Assembly: GCA_023411715.1 (NCBI GenBank)
Contig: JAEYOM010000149.1
Coordinates: forward strand, 1-64,000
DNA from: Bacillota bacterium
Lineage (GTDB): Bacteria > Bacillota > Clostridia > Acetivibrionales > DTU013
Direction of reading: 5' to 3'
Length of the DNA stretch: 64,000 bases
Shown here: positions 26,859 through 35,722 of the stretch, in pieces
Layout of the letters: the number at the start of each line of letters is the position of its first letter
How positions within the stretch are numbered: the first letter of the stretch is position 1
The notes under the pieces: generated by a model
Seen by the model: the letters and a program-made list of their open reading frames with translations, nothing else
Told to the model about the DNA's origin: nothing
Databases searched by the model: none
Translations under genes and position numbers: made by a program

Positions 26859-27578
26859 CTACTTATTATTGGAATAATTAATATAATTCTTTAGGACTTT
26901 TTTGACATAACCTTGAGTTTCGGCATAGGGAGGAACGCCGTTGTACTTGGTGACAGCGCCGGGACCGGCATTATAGGCTGCCAGTGCCAGTTCAAGATTG
27001 CCGTCGAATGCGACGAGCTGATCTTTCAGATATCTTGTGCCGCCGTCAATATTCTCACTTACGTCCCAGGGATTATCGACTCCAAGTGAATCCGCCGTTC
27101 CGGGCATAAGCTGCATAAGGCCCTGGGCGCCGGCGTTCGAGATCGCGTAAGGGTTGAAATTCGACTCCTGCTTTATGACAGCGCGTATAAGATCGGGATC
27201 TACATGGTATTTCTGCGAGCTTTCGGTAATACTGCTTTCGATCTGCGTATTCAGCTTAAGCTTGTCCTGGGCCGTGCCGGTCCTGCTTGCTGCAAGTGAA
27301 AGCAGCGCTTTCTGCAGAGCGCTCGAAGAAGAGCTCGTATCCGTACTTCCATAGCCATAGGAAGAGGTATTACCGAGAATGGATTGCAGGGCTGAACCGC
27401 CATCCAAACCGGTATCCACACCGGTATCTGCACTCTGCGCTGCATCCGACGCTGAAACGGAGTCGTCCAGGTACTGCTCAAAGGATGCGGTATCGGAAGC
27501 GCCTTTGATCCTGACAGGCACTCTGCTTTGAATTTCATCAAGTTTCTGTTGGAATATATCTGAAATATTAGGTATCAT
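26859..27578 (-). CDS. Soluble lytic transglycosylase (SLT domain)
   Basis: A 239-residue protein. The C-terminal 115 residues are a transglycosylase SLT domain: VIKQESNFNPYAIS with the catalytic Glu, AQGLMQLMPGTA, then LALAAYNAGPGAV and a final YVKKVLKNY. The N-terminal half is Ser/Ala/Asp-rich and likely disordered. No clear signal peptide is present (MIPNISDIFQQKL), as in several clostridial homologues. It cleaves peptidoglycan to 1,6-anhydro products. It is encoded toward tsaD. The start follows GAGGG by 5 nt. Confidence 0.92.
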   Translation of the reverse strand: MIPNISDIFQQKLDEIQSRVPVRIKGASDTASFEQYLDDSVSASDAAQSADTGVDTGLDGGSALQSILGNTSSYGYGSTDTSSSSSALQKALLSLAASRTGTAQDKLKLNTQIESSITESSQKYHVDPDLIRAVIKQESNFNPYAISNAGAQGLMQLMPGTADSLGVDNPWDVSENIDGGTRYLKDQLVAFDGNLELALAAYNAGPGAVTKYNGVPPYAETQGYVKKVLKNYINYSNNK

Positions 27579-27644
27579 GCAACCCTCAACCTTTCAATAA
27601 CATTTTACCATAACATGCCTGCGTATCAAAACAATACATCCTGC

Positions 27645-27905
27645 TGCCGGAAACACTTGCCGGAAACACTTGCAGCAAGTACTGCCGCAGATCCTGCCGG
27701 CAATCCTGTCGGACCGGCTGAAATCATATAATCTCGCCACTAAAAGTAAGCATGGTCAAATCACCGAAATCATCCACACTAAGATTATCGGGAAGCTTCA
27801 GAGATTAGATTAGAGGTTTAAAATGGAATTTGAGATATAAATCGGTAATCAGAGGTCTAGATTGGTAGTCAAAGCTAGAATTGGTAATCAGAGGTGTAAA
27901 TTGGC
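27645..27905 (+). repeat. Intergenic region with two minisatellites
   Basis: The 331-nt gap upstream of the transglycosylase contains no recognisable gene. TGCCGGAAACACT is repeated exactly at 27645-27657 and 27658-27670 and then drifts through several 12-bp units to about 27715. A second array of 19-21 bp units of the type ATTGGTAATCAGAGGTSTA covers 27840-27905. Confidence 0.7.
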
Positions 27906-27909
27906 TTGC

Positions 27910-28227
27910 TTATGAAATGTTACGTTCTGATTTCCTGAGGAACTTTGAACAGGCGCTTTTTATTTCGCCGTCAAACCGGCGGACAGTGAAAAGCTGGCAA
28001 TATCCGTTAGCTGGATCCTGCGCGTTTTCGCTTGATTCAGGTATGAAAAATTCACATTCTATACATTTTGGCTTGCGTTCGTTCGGCAGCCATGCCTCGA
28101 CTCTTCTCGAATATCTCGCGCAGTAGAAATCGCCCGATACGATACCGTGGATCCTGCAAAAAATATCTCTGTTGATCTTTACTCTGACACCTTTAGCACA
28201 ATTGTTGCAGCTTCCAGCTTGTTTCAT
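27910..28227 (-). CDS. Cysteine-rich, probably zinc-binding protein
   Basis: A 105-residue protein starting MKQAGSCNNC after a GGGGGG run; an open frame continues further upstream without a site. Eight Cys occur: CNNC, FCRIHGIVSGDFYC, KCIECEFF, YCQLF and ACSKF. The spacing suggests two zinc sites or a rubredoxin-like knuckle. I recognise no named family. Most likely a small zinc-ribbon protein of unknown role. Confidence 0.6.
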   Translation of the reverse strand: MKQAGSCNNCAKGVRVKINRDIFCRIHGIVSGDFYCARYSRRVEAWLPNERKPKCIECEFFIPESSENAQDPANGYCQLFTVRRFDGEIKSACSKFLRKSERNIS

Positions 28228-28462
28228 TCGTACCCCCCGATTTACATCAGACCCTTTGCAGAATATCAACCGATCTTATTACTGCGGTCATCTATGATAT
28301 GGTCAAGCCGTACTTGTACCAAGTTGACCCAATAAAAGGGGGGCGTTTTATTTGACCTTTATCATATATTAAAACCGCTTGCCAAATACCGCACAAGTGA
28401 CGCCCCTCTACCATATTACCACAGGGTTCATGCTAATGGCAAATACTGGGAAATAATTATTG

Positions 28463-28722
28463 CTGCAGGAAGAGAACGGTACCAATGTACTGGATCACAG
28501 CGGTGTAAAAGTTAGTGATTTGACCGAGGCTGAAATTATTTCCGGGAGGCAGGTATATGAGTGTGCTAAATTATATTTGGAATAATACGCAGCAGCTGAA
28601 ATTCAACTGGCAGCACTAATCAGCAAAGACTGCACCACACCAGCCGAATTGACGGCTAAACTCAAAAACCTGTTTTCGGGAGCGTTGGAGAAAATACTCG
28701 AAGCCGGAATGGACTTTGTAGC
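28463..28722 (+). pseudogene. Transposase-like relic (IS256 type N-terminus)
   Basis: Within the gene-poor 28.23-28.75 kb stretch one frame, broken by a TAA near 28585, ends in SKDCTTPAELTAKLKNLF and ALEKILEAGMD. This resembles the N-terminal region of IS256/Mutator transposases (typically TPE-L-x-LKDLF...LEAEMDEHLGY). The conserved DDE part is absent. The preceding part (TEAEIISGRQVYECAKLY) is not recognised. A GC hairpin CGGGGGC-TCT-GCCCCCG follows at 28724-28740, just beyond the stop of the convergent CBM9-like gene. Confidence 0.42.
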
Positions 28723-28746
28723 ACGGGGGCTCTGCCCCCGGAAAAT

Positions 28747-29388
28747 TTATATGATTAGTGTCCCAAAAAACTCAGGCCTATGAAAGTCAGGCTTCGAGTA
28801 TTCTATAGGATTCCAGCAGCCATAATGAGGATAGGCTGTTTCATCACCGCATTTATAGAAGTTGGCAGCCATTTTCTTCCCCGAAGCAACAGAAAAATTT
28901 TCATAATACTTTTTAATTAAATTAAAAGGTATACAATATTCGACAGACCATGATTCAATATTGGAGGAATACGACTGTTCGTATGAAAAGAGTGGTCGGA
29001 TATTGAAGATCTCTGGCTCAACGTCGTTTATATAAAGTCTGTTTTGTCTACCATTACCTATGCCCAGCAATAATGTTCCTGCAGCATTTACTTCAAAATT
29101 CAAATACCTTTCGTCGTTTTCGGGGTCCGGATTAAAAAAGAATTCTACACAGCTATCCTTCCAAACTGGTTCATTCATCCTGAAATAAGTTATCATTGGG
29201 TTCTTTTCATATGATTTAAACAAAATATGAAAGCACAACTCTGTATATAGCAGTTTTACCTTCGTAACCGGCATATAGCCGTTCAAATTCCAGGGGTAAC
29301 AATCAATGCAAAGGCTGTCTATTTCGTTCCAGATGCAATTATCGTAGCTACTGGAATCCAGTCTTTTTACGGCATATTCTTTTGCCAT
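28747..29388 (-). CDS. Carbohydrate-binding family 9-like protein
   Basis: A 213-residue protein of the DOMON/CBM9-like beta-sandwich type. Recognisable parts are FRMNEPVWKDSCVEFFFNPDP (metal and ligand-site strand), YLNFEVNAAGTLL and the C-terminal YPHYGCWNPIEYSKPDFHRPEFFG. No signal peptide is seen, so it is cytoplasmic or poorly exported. It is the last gene on the minus strand after galE, nucleotidyltransferase and the NahK-like kinase. It may bind sugar products, but a catalytic role is not known for these proteins. Confidence 0.75.
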   Translation of the reverse strand: MAKEYAVKRLDSSSYDNCIWNEIDSLCIDCYPWNLNGYMPVTKVKLLYTELCFHILFKSYEKNPMITYFRMNEPVWKDSCVEFFFNPDPENDERYLNFEVNAAGTLLLGIGNGRQNRLYINDVEPEIFNIRPLFSYEQSYSSNIESWSVEYCIPFNLIKKYYENFSVASGKKMAANFYKCGDETAYPHYGCWNPIEYSKPDFHRPEFFGTLII

Positions 29389-29579
29389 GCCATCTCACTC
29401 TTTTCTCAATACTCACTGCACATACAAGCGGGGCTCATTCCAGCTCCGGCACGGTGGATACCCTGCTCTATATGGATATCTCTACTTCCTCGCTTTCATG
29501 AAGCCTGTCTAAACCGTGGAGGATCGCAGAGCTAATATGTATGGAAATGCGCAGAGACTCCTCAGCGGTAAATAAGTGT

Positions 29580-30680
29580 TTATATATAGCGGCTTACTAT
29601 CCGATGCATTTTTTCAAACTTGTTTTCCATATCCGCAATCATCTTAAACTGTGTCCGTGCTCTGTCCAAGTTGTGTCCTTCTCTATGAATCTTAAAATAC
29701 ACATCTCCATTCAGGTAATCAGTCAAAAATCGTATACCGCATTCGAACGTCATCAATTTGGCTGCAAAGGGTAAATGTTCAAGCTCGGCAGATGTTAGAA
29801 AACCACGCGCCGAATCCAGAAAGCCCTTCGTGAATTTCTCGAAAAGAGTAAGCTCCGTCCAGACTTTTGACAGGTCTCTTTCGTCCTCTGCGGCAGGGTT
29901 TGCACCAGAACGTATGGAATCGCCAAAGTCATACAGCGCCGATCCGGGCATGACAGTATCCAGATCTATGACGCAGATACCATCTCCCGAACTGTCATCA
30001 ATCATAACATTGTTTATTTTTGTATCATTGTGCGTAACTCTTAACGGCAATTTCCCGGATTCCAGCATATCGACCAATAATCTTGTATCCTCAGACCTTT
30101 TCAGTGTAAATTCTATTTCTTCTTTTGCGCTGCCTGCACGATTCATTACATCGCTCTCCAAAGCATTTACAAAAGCTTCATATCTTTTGACTGTATGATG
30201 AAAATCTGGTATAGTCTCATGGAGCTTTTCAGCCGGATAATCGCTCAACAGCTCCTGAAACCTTCCAAAGGCCTTACCTGCTGCATACATATACTCTGCA
30301 TTATCAACTACATCATATGTATGTGCATCCTCGATGAAAATGTACCCACGCCAGCAGTTGCCTTCATTATCTCTGTAAAAGCTTTCATCAGTAATGGTCG
30401 GGATAATGTTCAATGTCTCCCTGTCCGGATTGCCACCGGCATCAATGATCTTTTTACGCAGATGCGCCGTAATGCCTTCGATGTTTTCCATCAGGTTTTC
30501 AGGACTTTTGAATACGCTTGTATTGATACGTTGTATGATGTACCGCAGTTTACTCCCTTCAGACTTTCTAAAGGTGGCAACATAGGTATCATTAATATGC
30601 CCAGACCCATATGGACTAGCATCAATGAATTCACCCTGAAAGCAAAAATGTTCGATTATAGAGATCAAATTTTGTTTCAT
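29580..30680 (-). CDS. nahK: N-acetylhexosamine 1-kinase-like sugar kinase
   Basis: A 366-residue aminoglycoside-phosphotransferase-fold kinase. The start at 30680 follows GGGAGG; a frame extends five codons upstream. The Brenner motif is RVTHNDTKINNVMID and the metal-binding DxD is VIDLDTVMPG; YGSGHINDTY is the glycine-rich N-lobe loop. This matches NahK, which phosphorylates GlcNAc/GalNAc at O1 in the lacto-N-biose/galacto-N-biose pathway. It overlaps the nucleotidyltransferase by 4 nt, and galE is upstream, the same partners as in that pathway. The gene symbol is given by family and context, and the substrate is not proven. Confidence 0.8.
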   Translation of the reverse strand: MKQNLISIIEHFCFQGEFIDASPYGSGHINDTYVATFRKSEGSKLRYIIQRINTSVFKSPENLMENIEGITAHLRKKIIDAGGNPDRETLNIIPTITDESFYRDNEGNCWRGYIFIEDAHTYDVVDNAEYMYAAGKAFGRFQELLSDYPAEKLHETIPDFHHTVKRYEAFVNALESDVMNRAGSAKEEIEFTLKRSEDTRLLVDMLESGKLPLRVTHNDTKINNVMIDDSSGDGICVIDLDTVMPGSALYDFGDSIRSGANPAAEDERDLSKVWTELTLFEKFTKGFLDSARGFLTSAELEHLPFAAKLMTFECGIRFLTDYLNGDVYFKIHREGHNLDRARTQFKMIADMENKFEKMHRIVSRYI

Positions 30681-31603
30681 ACGAAATCCTCCCATAAATC
30701 CTCAGGGTAAAGTCCTGAACGGACCATTTCAATTAAAGCGTGCCCGACAACAGGCTTATCCTCCTGATAAGTCACACCATACCAACGTTCGTAAGAGGGT
30801 AGAACTTTTACATAGGCCTTCCCCTGTGAAATAAGACTGTCAACAACAGAGGGCAGGAAAAATTCCGCTTTGGAAATATTTTTCGCATTTGACTTTAGAA
30901 ATGAAGGAAATTGCTCATCTAGTTCATAAAACAAACTTGGTGTAAATCCCCATGTATTCATAGACACTATACTTCCGGCGGGTATTTCATCCCAGTGTTC
31001 CCCGTCTTCAGTATATTTCGCGATATTATCGAATTTCTGTATTCTGGTACGCTCATGTATTGACAGAAGGCTGTTGTCCGCTCCCATTGTACAAACGCCC
31101 CGGGCAACATGCCCATTTTCCGTCAGTGTATTTTCAACACTGAAGCCAACCATACAGTACTGGTATGGCTTCTGCTCAACTTTCGCATTTTTCAGGTAGT
31201 CATAAAGCACCTTGAATGAATAACGGCCATAGAAATCATCCGCATTTATAACAGCAAAAGGCCTGTTAACCGCTTTACGGCAGCTCATAACCGCATGAGC
31301 CGTCCCCCAGGGTTTTACTCTGTCCGGCGGGACGGTAAACCCGTCAGGGATATCATCTATACGCTGATACACATATTCTGTATCTATCAACTTTTCAATC
31401 CTTCTGCCAATTTTATTTCTGAACACATTCTCAATTTCCTTCTTTATTACAAATACTACTTTTCCAAAGCCTACCTGCAAAGCATCATAAAGGGAATAAT
31501 CCAGGATAATCTCCCCATTTGGACCCATTTGGTCAATTTGCTTCAATCCTCCATAACGGCTTCCCATTCCTGCTGCCATCACAACGAGTATCGGTTTTAC
31601 CAT
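30677..31603 (-). CDS. Sugar-1-phosphate nucleotidyltransferase
   Basis: A 308-residue protein beginning ILVVMAAGMGSRYGGLKQ, the nucleotide-binding G-x-G-x-R-x2-G-x2-K motif of the NTP-transferase fold. PFAVINADDFYG supplies the metal-binding Asp. It probably activates GlcNAc-1-P or a hexose-1-P to the UDP-sugar for GalE, completing the step between NahK and GalE. It is shorter and different from GlmU and GalU. AGGAGG precedes the start; its end overlaps nahK (ATGA). Confidence 0.82.
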   Translation of the reverse strand: MVKPILVVMAAGMGSRYGGLKQIDQMGPNGEIILDYSLYDALQVGFGKVVFVIKKEIENVFRNKIGRRIEKLIDTEYVYQRIDDIPDGFTVPPDRVKPWGTAHAVMSCRKAVNRPFAVINADDFYGRYSFKVLYDYLKNAKVEQKPYQYCMVGFSVENTLTENGHVARGVCTMGADNSLLSIHERTRIQKFDNIAKYTEDGEHWDEIPAGSIVSMNTWGFTPSLFYELDEQFPSFLKSNAKNISKAEFFLPSVVDSLISQGKAYVKVLPSYERWYGVTYQEDKPVVGHALIEMVRSGLYPEDLWEDFV

Positions 31604-31683
31604 TTGGTTGCCTCCTTGCTTATAGCTTATTAAAACAAGTTTCCTATTGTATTTGTATATCTGCCTCTTTTTTCGGACTCACG

Positions 31684-32697
31684 CTATTCTGTAAATCCAT
31701 CCGGATTCATTGATTGCCAGTGCCACGCATCGTTGCACATGTCTTCAATCCCTTTCTCAGCATGCCAGCCCAGTTCCTCGCCTGCCTTCGTAGGATCTGC
31801 ATAGCATACGGCTATATCACCCGATCTTCTGTTTGCCACCTTATTTGGAATACTTCTTCCCGAAGCTTTTGAAAATGCTGCAATCATTTCCAGTACGCTA
31901 TATCCCTGGCCTGTGCCCAGATTATAGGTAACTATTCCCGGTTTTGTCTTTAATTTTTCAAGTGCTTTCAGATGCCCGAGTGCAAGATCCACTACATGAA
32001 TATAATCCCTTACTCCGGTTCCGTCTTTGGTGGGATAATCATTACCGAAGATATTTACGAACTTGAATTTGCCGACAGCAACCTGAGCTATATAAGGTAA
32101 AAGGTTGTTTGGTATACCATTGGGGTTCTCTCCAATCAATCCGCTTGGATGGGCGCCTACAGGGTTGAAATATCTTAAAATGGCAATATCCCATGCCGGG
32201 TCGGATTTATACAAATCCAGCAAAATTTTTTCAATCATCCACTTTGTGCATCCATACGGGTTGGTAGGCGCTAGGGCAAAATCTTCCCTTATCGGAACTG
32301 TACTTGAATTTCCATAGACTGTTGCCGATGAACTGAACACCATGTTTTTCACTTTGTATTTTTGCATCATCTCACATAGAAGTAATGTACCTGTGATATT
32401 GTTTTGGTAATACCATAAGGGTTTTGCCACAGATTCGCCTACCGCTTTCAAGCCGGCAAAGTGCAATACTGCATCAATCTGTTCTTTTTGAAATATTATC
32501 TCCAGCGAAACTCTATCAAGCAAATCAGCTTCATAAAATGTTATCGTCTTACCTGTTATCTCCTGCACCCTTTCCAGTGATTTTACCCTGCTATTGCATA
32601 GATTATCTATTACACACACTTCGTAACCAGCCTGTAGCAACTCGATGCAGGTGTGGCTACCAATATAACCCGCCCCGCCCGTGACTAAAATAGACAT
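31684..32697 (-). CDS. galE: UDP-glucose/UDP-N-acetylglucosamine 4-epimerase
   Basis: A 337-residue SDR-extended epimerase. The start MSILVTGGAGYIGSHTC is preceded by AAAGGGG; a frame runs seven codons upstream. It has the NAD-binding GxxGxxG, SSATVYG with the catalytic Ser, and YGCTK (YxxxK). The C-terminus GWHAEKGIEDMCNDAWHWQ is typical of GalE. It interconverts UDP-Glc(NAc) and UDP-Gal(NAc). First gene of the minus-strand operon, divergent from the AraC regulator. Confidence 0.95.
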   Translation of the reverse strand: MSILVTGGAGYIGSHTCIELLQAGYEVCVIDNLCNSRVKSLERVQEITGKTITFYEADLLDRVSLEIIFQKEQIDAVLHFAGLKAVGESVAKPLWYYQNNITGTLLLCEMMQKYKVKNMVFSSSATVYGNSSTVPIREDFALAPTNPYGCTKWMIEKILLDLYKSDPAWDIAILRYFNPVGAHPSGLIGENPNGIPNNLLPYIAQVAVGKFKFVNIFGNDYPTKDGTGVRDYIHVVDLALGHLKALEKLKTKPGIVTYNLGTGQGYSVLEMIAAFSKASGRSIPNKVANRRSGDIAVCYADPTKAGEELGWHAEKGIEDMCNDAWHWQSMNPDGFTE

Positions 32698-32851
32698 AAA
32701 GAAACCCCTTTCCATCATGCATTACTTCTCAATTATAAGGTGCTTTTGCAGAATTGAATTTATCAATAAAGTCAATTTATTTGTACTTTTGGACATTTCA
32801 TAATAGCCATCAATAGGATATTATATAAATGAAACAAGACGGAGGCTTTCT

Positions 32852-33736
32852 ATGGATTACGTAAAAACATCATTGAAGGAAGAACTTACAATAAAAGAAA
32901 TAGTTACCATACACTATTTCGAATATGCAAAAGATTATATCTTCGATGGGGAAACACATGACTTCTGGGAATTCCTCGTCGTAGACAAGGGTGAAGTTGA
33001 AGTCATGGCTGATACGAATGGTTATAAATTAAAGCAGGGTGAAATAATATTCCATAAGCCAAAAGAGTTTCATAATGTATGGGCTAATGGCAAAGTCGCT
33101 CCAAATCTGGTAGTTATCGCTTTCGAATGCGATTCAAAAGCCATAAAATACTTCGAAAATAAAATTCTTGCAATCAGTGATTATGAGAAAAATCTGCTTG
33201 CGCAGATTATGCATGAAGCCAAAGCAGCATTTTCATCACCATTGGATGATCCGTCGTTGAAAAAGTTGGAAAGGAGGACTTATATTCCATTTGGGTGCGA
33301 ACAGCTCATTCGGACATACCTGGAGCAAATGCTTATTTTTATGATCCGAAAAGGTGAAAGTATCCATCCGGCAAGGAAACTATCGTCCTCTGTCAAGGAA
33401 AGATCTGACGGAGATATGTTCCAAAAAGTTATAGGCTACCTCAATGACAATGTGACTTCTGATATTACCTTTGAGGATGTTTGCCATTTTTCATCCCTCA
33501 GTAAAACTTATTTGAAGGTTTTATTTAAAGAGAAAAGCGGAATGAGCGTAATGGAATATTATAAAGGGCTTAAGATAGTAGAGGCTAAAAAGCTCATTCG
33601 GGAAGGAGAACACAACTTTACACAAATTGCAGAAATGCTAGGTTATGCCTCCATACATTATTTTTCGAGACATTTCAAAAAGGCGACTGAAATGACTCCC
33701 TCTCAGTACGCCTCTACTATAAAAATAAAAATCTAA
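32852..33736 (+). CDS. AraC-family transcriptional regulator
   Basis: A 294-residue regulator. The N-terminal cupin-type sensing domain reads YFEYAKDYIFDGETHDFWEF and GEIIFHKPKEFHNVW. The C-terminal AraC helix-turn-helix pair (residues 190-290) ends with IAEMLGYASIHYFSRHFKKATEMTPSQY. It is divergent from galE across 154 nt, so it most likely controls the galE-nahK operon in response to the cognate sugar. AT-rich like that operon. GGAGG precedes the start. Confidence 0.9.
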   Translation: MDYVKTSLKEELTIKEIVTIHYFEYAKDYIFDGETHDFWEFLVVDKGEVEVMADTNGYKLKQGEIIFHKPKEFHNVWANGKVAPNLVVIAFECDSKAIKYFENKILAISDYEKNLLAQIMHEAKAAFSSPLDDPSLKKLERRTYIPFGCEQLIRTYLEQMLIFMIRKGESIHPARKLSSSVKERSDGDMFQKVIGYLNDNVTSDITFEDVCHFSSLSKTYLKVLFKEKSGMSVMEYYKGLKIVEAKKLIREGEHNFTQIAEMLGYASIHYFSRHFKKATEMTPSQYASTIKIKI

Positions 33737-33798
33737 TCAGATTTTCCTCAATGGATGTGGAACCATTGCAAACAGTGGATTTGAAGGTAATTGCGTGA

Positions 33799-33883
33799 TA
33801 TAATATATACAAGCGCGAGCTGCGGGACAGCTCTGTTGAGGGGTATGGGTGGAAACGCCCGTGTCTGCTTAAGATCAGACACT
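33799..33883 (+). ncRNA. Candidate structured leader before the DUF402 gene
   Basis: After a TATAAT at 33799-33804 the next 80 nt can form consecutive hairpins: GAGCTG/CAGCTC near 33817, GGGT/GCCC near 33847, and GTGTCTG/CAGACAC at about 33861-33882. The DUF402 start follows about 28 nt later. I do not recognise a known riboswitch class and no terminator is present. Confidence 0.35.
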
Positions 33884-33910
33884 AACAGATGAAAAGGGGA
33901 CGGGTGAATT

Positions 33911-34402
33911 ATGAAAAAACCTGTGATTTTGCGCAGAAGATATATCCCATCCGAGGTAGTGGATATTTCCGGTGATGAACTCTTATTCAGAAGCGATAGC
34001 CTCATTGTGACAAGATGGTCTGCAATAAAACCCAGAGCGGACATACAAGGCGGCATTTCCTTTACTTTTCTCGACAGAGGCTACAAGCTGGGCAGGTTTT
34101 ACGACAGGGACGGCCGCTTTCTGTATTGGTACTGCGATATAATAGAGGTCGAGTATGAACAGGCCTCGGACACTTATACGATCAACGACTTGCTGGTCGA
34201 TATCAAAATATTTCCGGACGGCAAGGTAATACTATTGGATGCGGACGAACTCGGACAGGCCCTGGAGGAAGGCCTTATTGGCAGGGAGCAGACAGCAACG
34301 GCTCTCAAGGTGCTGGACAGCCTGCTGAAGCAGATATACGGCGGCAACTTCCCGCCAAAGGAATGCAAAGGGTTTTATGGTGAGGGGACACACCTCCAAT
34401 GA
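33911..34402 (+). CDS. DUF402 domain protein, possible nucleoside phosphatase
   Basis: A 163-residue protein. DUF402 residues include SFTFLDRGYKLGRFYDRDGR, FLYWYCDIIEVEYE, and LLVDIKIFPDGKVILLDADEL with conserved Asp/Glu ligands for metal. Characterised members (YgaC/Ntdp type) hydrolyse nucleoside tri- and diphosphates. The last dozen residues run into a GGGACA-type palindromic repeat, so the native C-terminus may have been altered. The structured leader lies upstream and the PHP phosphatase gene downstream. Confidence 0.75.
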   Translation: MKKPVILRRRYIPSEVVDISGDELLFRSDSLIVTRWSAIKPRADIQGGISFTFLDRGYKLGRFYDRDGRFLYWYCDIIEVEYEQASDTYTINDLLVDIKIFPDGKVILLDADELGQALEEGLIGREQTATALKVLDSLLKQIYGGNFPPKECKGFYGEGTHLQ

Positions 34403-34460
34403 CCCTGACGAGGGATGTCCCCTTTCGACGCTGAAGCAAAGGGGGACACACCTGGATAAG
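34381..34460 (-). repeat. GGGACA/TGTCCC palindromic repeat, reverse orientation
   Basis: Read on the minus strand this shows AGCGTC, AAAGGGGACAT and AGGTGTGTCCCC, the same element as at 4229 and 36219. A second partial copy of the GGGACACACCT end lies at about 34441. It overlaps the 3' end of the DUF402 gene. Confidence 0.7.
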
Positions 34461-34515
34461 CAGATGACACAGTATAATACTACTATTATGAGAGAAGCAT
34501 GGGAGGGCAGCACTT

Positions 34516-35373
34516 TTGCCGGAACAATATACACAGAACGACAGATTGATAGACCTGCACACGCATACGACGGCGTCCGACGGCAGCATGACGCCGGTGG
34601 AGCTTGTACGGCATGCATATGAAAAAGGACTTTCGGCTGTAGCGGTAACCGATCACGATTCCATGGACGGGATCGGACAGGCGCTGGACGAGGGAAGGAA
34701 GCTCGGCATCGAAGTCATCGCGGGTGTGGAGATAAGCGTTGATTTCGACCCTGAAATGCACTTGCTCGGTTATTTCTTCAACGGGCATTACGGATCAATA
34801 CTGAAATCCCTTGAAGAGCTGCGGCTGATGCGGGAGCAGCGCAATCCCAAGATTATCAGGAAGCTGAACGAACTCGGATTTGACATAACGATGGAGGAAG
34901 TAAGTGAAAAAGCCAGCGGAGCTAATGTCGGAAGACCGCATATAGCAAGGGCCATGATGGATAAAGGCTATGTAGGCAGCATCGCCGAAGCCTTTGAAAA
35001 GTATCTTTCGGCAGGGAAACCTGCATACTTCAAGAAGGACAAACTGACGCCGGAAGAAGGAGTAGCGTTGATCTCCGGTTCCGGAGGAGTGCCTGTGCTT
35101 GCACACCCGGTCTATCTCGATATGGCGGGGATCGATCTGGATCAGCTGCTGCCGTGGCTTAAGTCAGCAGGCTTGAGAGGGATCGAAGCTGCTTATTCTG
35201 AAAATACGGATGAACAGACGGCAAAATTATTAAAGCTTGCTGAGGTGAACGGGCTCGCCGTATCGGGCGGGAGCGATTTCCACGGCAGTTTCAAGCCTCA
35301 TATAGAAATCGGGGTCGGAAGAGGCTTGCTCAGGATCCCGTATGAATTGCTGGAGCGGCTGAAGAGGGGATGA
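34516..35373 (+). CDS. PHP-domain phosphoesterase
   Basis: A 285-residue PHP-fold enzyme starting with TTG nine nt after GGGAGGG. Motifs: LIDLHTHTTASDGSMTP (HxH), VTDHDSMDG, AGVEISVD (Glu ligand), VLAHPVYL and GGSDFHG. This matches the RNase AM / 3',5'-nucleotide bisphosphate phosphatase (YciV/TrpH) family, which hydrolyses pAp-type nucleotides and trims RNA 5' ends. All metal ligands are present. Substrate preference is inferred only from the family. Confidence 0.88.
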   Translation: MPEQYTQNDRLIDLHTHTTASDGSMTPVELVRHAYEKGLSAVAVTDHDSMDGIGQALDEGRKLGIEVIAGVEISVDFDPEMHLLGYFFNGHYGSILKSLEELRLMREQRNPKIIRKLNELGFDITMEEVSEKASGANVGRPHIARAMMDKGYVGSIAEAFEKYLSAGKPAYFKKDKLTPEEGVALISGSGGVPVLAHPVYLDMAGIDLDQLLPWLKSAGLRGIEAAYSENTDEQTAKLLKLAEVNGLAVSGGSDFHGSFKPHIEIGVGRGLLRIPYELLERLKRG

Positions 35374-35598
35374 GCAGCGTAAAGCGGATATGGACGGCGT
35401 ATGCAGTATATTTACGGACGCAAATATACGAGCAGCCTGCTGCAGCCTGAAGCGAGGATGAGGACATTAGCAGGCAGATGTGTGTCCGGTATATCAAAGC
35501 AGGTGTGGCTAGCAAATTCCCGTGAAGCAGATAAAAGTCCACGTGACAGACAAAAGCACACGCGAGCCCGTACAATTGGAAGAGAGGCGCCAATTTAC

Positions 35599-35690
35599 TT
35601 GACACAGTGTCATGCCGCAGGTATAATTATAACGAACCGATGACGATAAAGGAAAAACAAGTGGCCCTTTTCACGAAGGGTTATTTTTAT
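35599..35690 (+). promoter_or_regulatory. Strong promoter and early terminator upstream of smpB
   Basis: TTGACA (35599-35604) and TATAAT (35622-35627) with a 17-nt spacer are a consensus sigma-A promoter. About 30 nt into the transcript, CCCTT and AAGGG (35665-35680) form a hairpin followed by TTATTTTTAT, a terminator shape. smpB begins 33 nt further on. Transcription of smpB may therefore be attenuated, or a short RNA may be produced. The rest of the 35374-35598 gap shows no gene. Confidence 0.7.
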
Positions 35691-35722
35691 CGGCCCGGGA
35701 GTTTAGACGGAAGGCTTTTGTT

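Noticed and set aside
28330..28460. A gene in the stretch before the IS256-like relic
   Set aside because: All frames are broken by stops within 30 codons and no motif was recognised.
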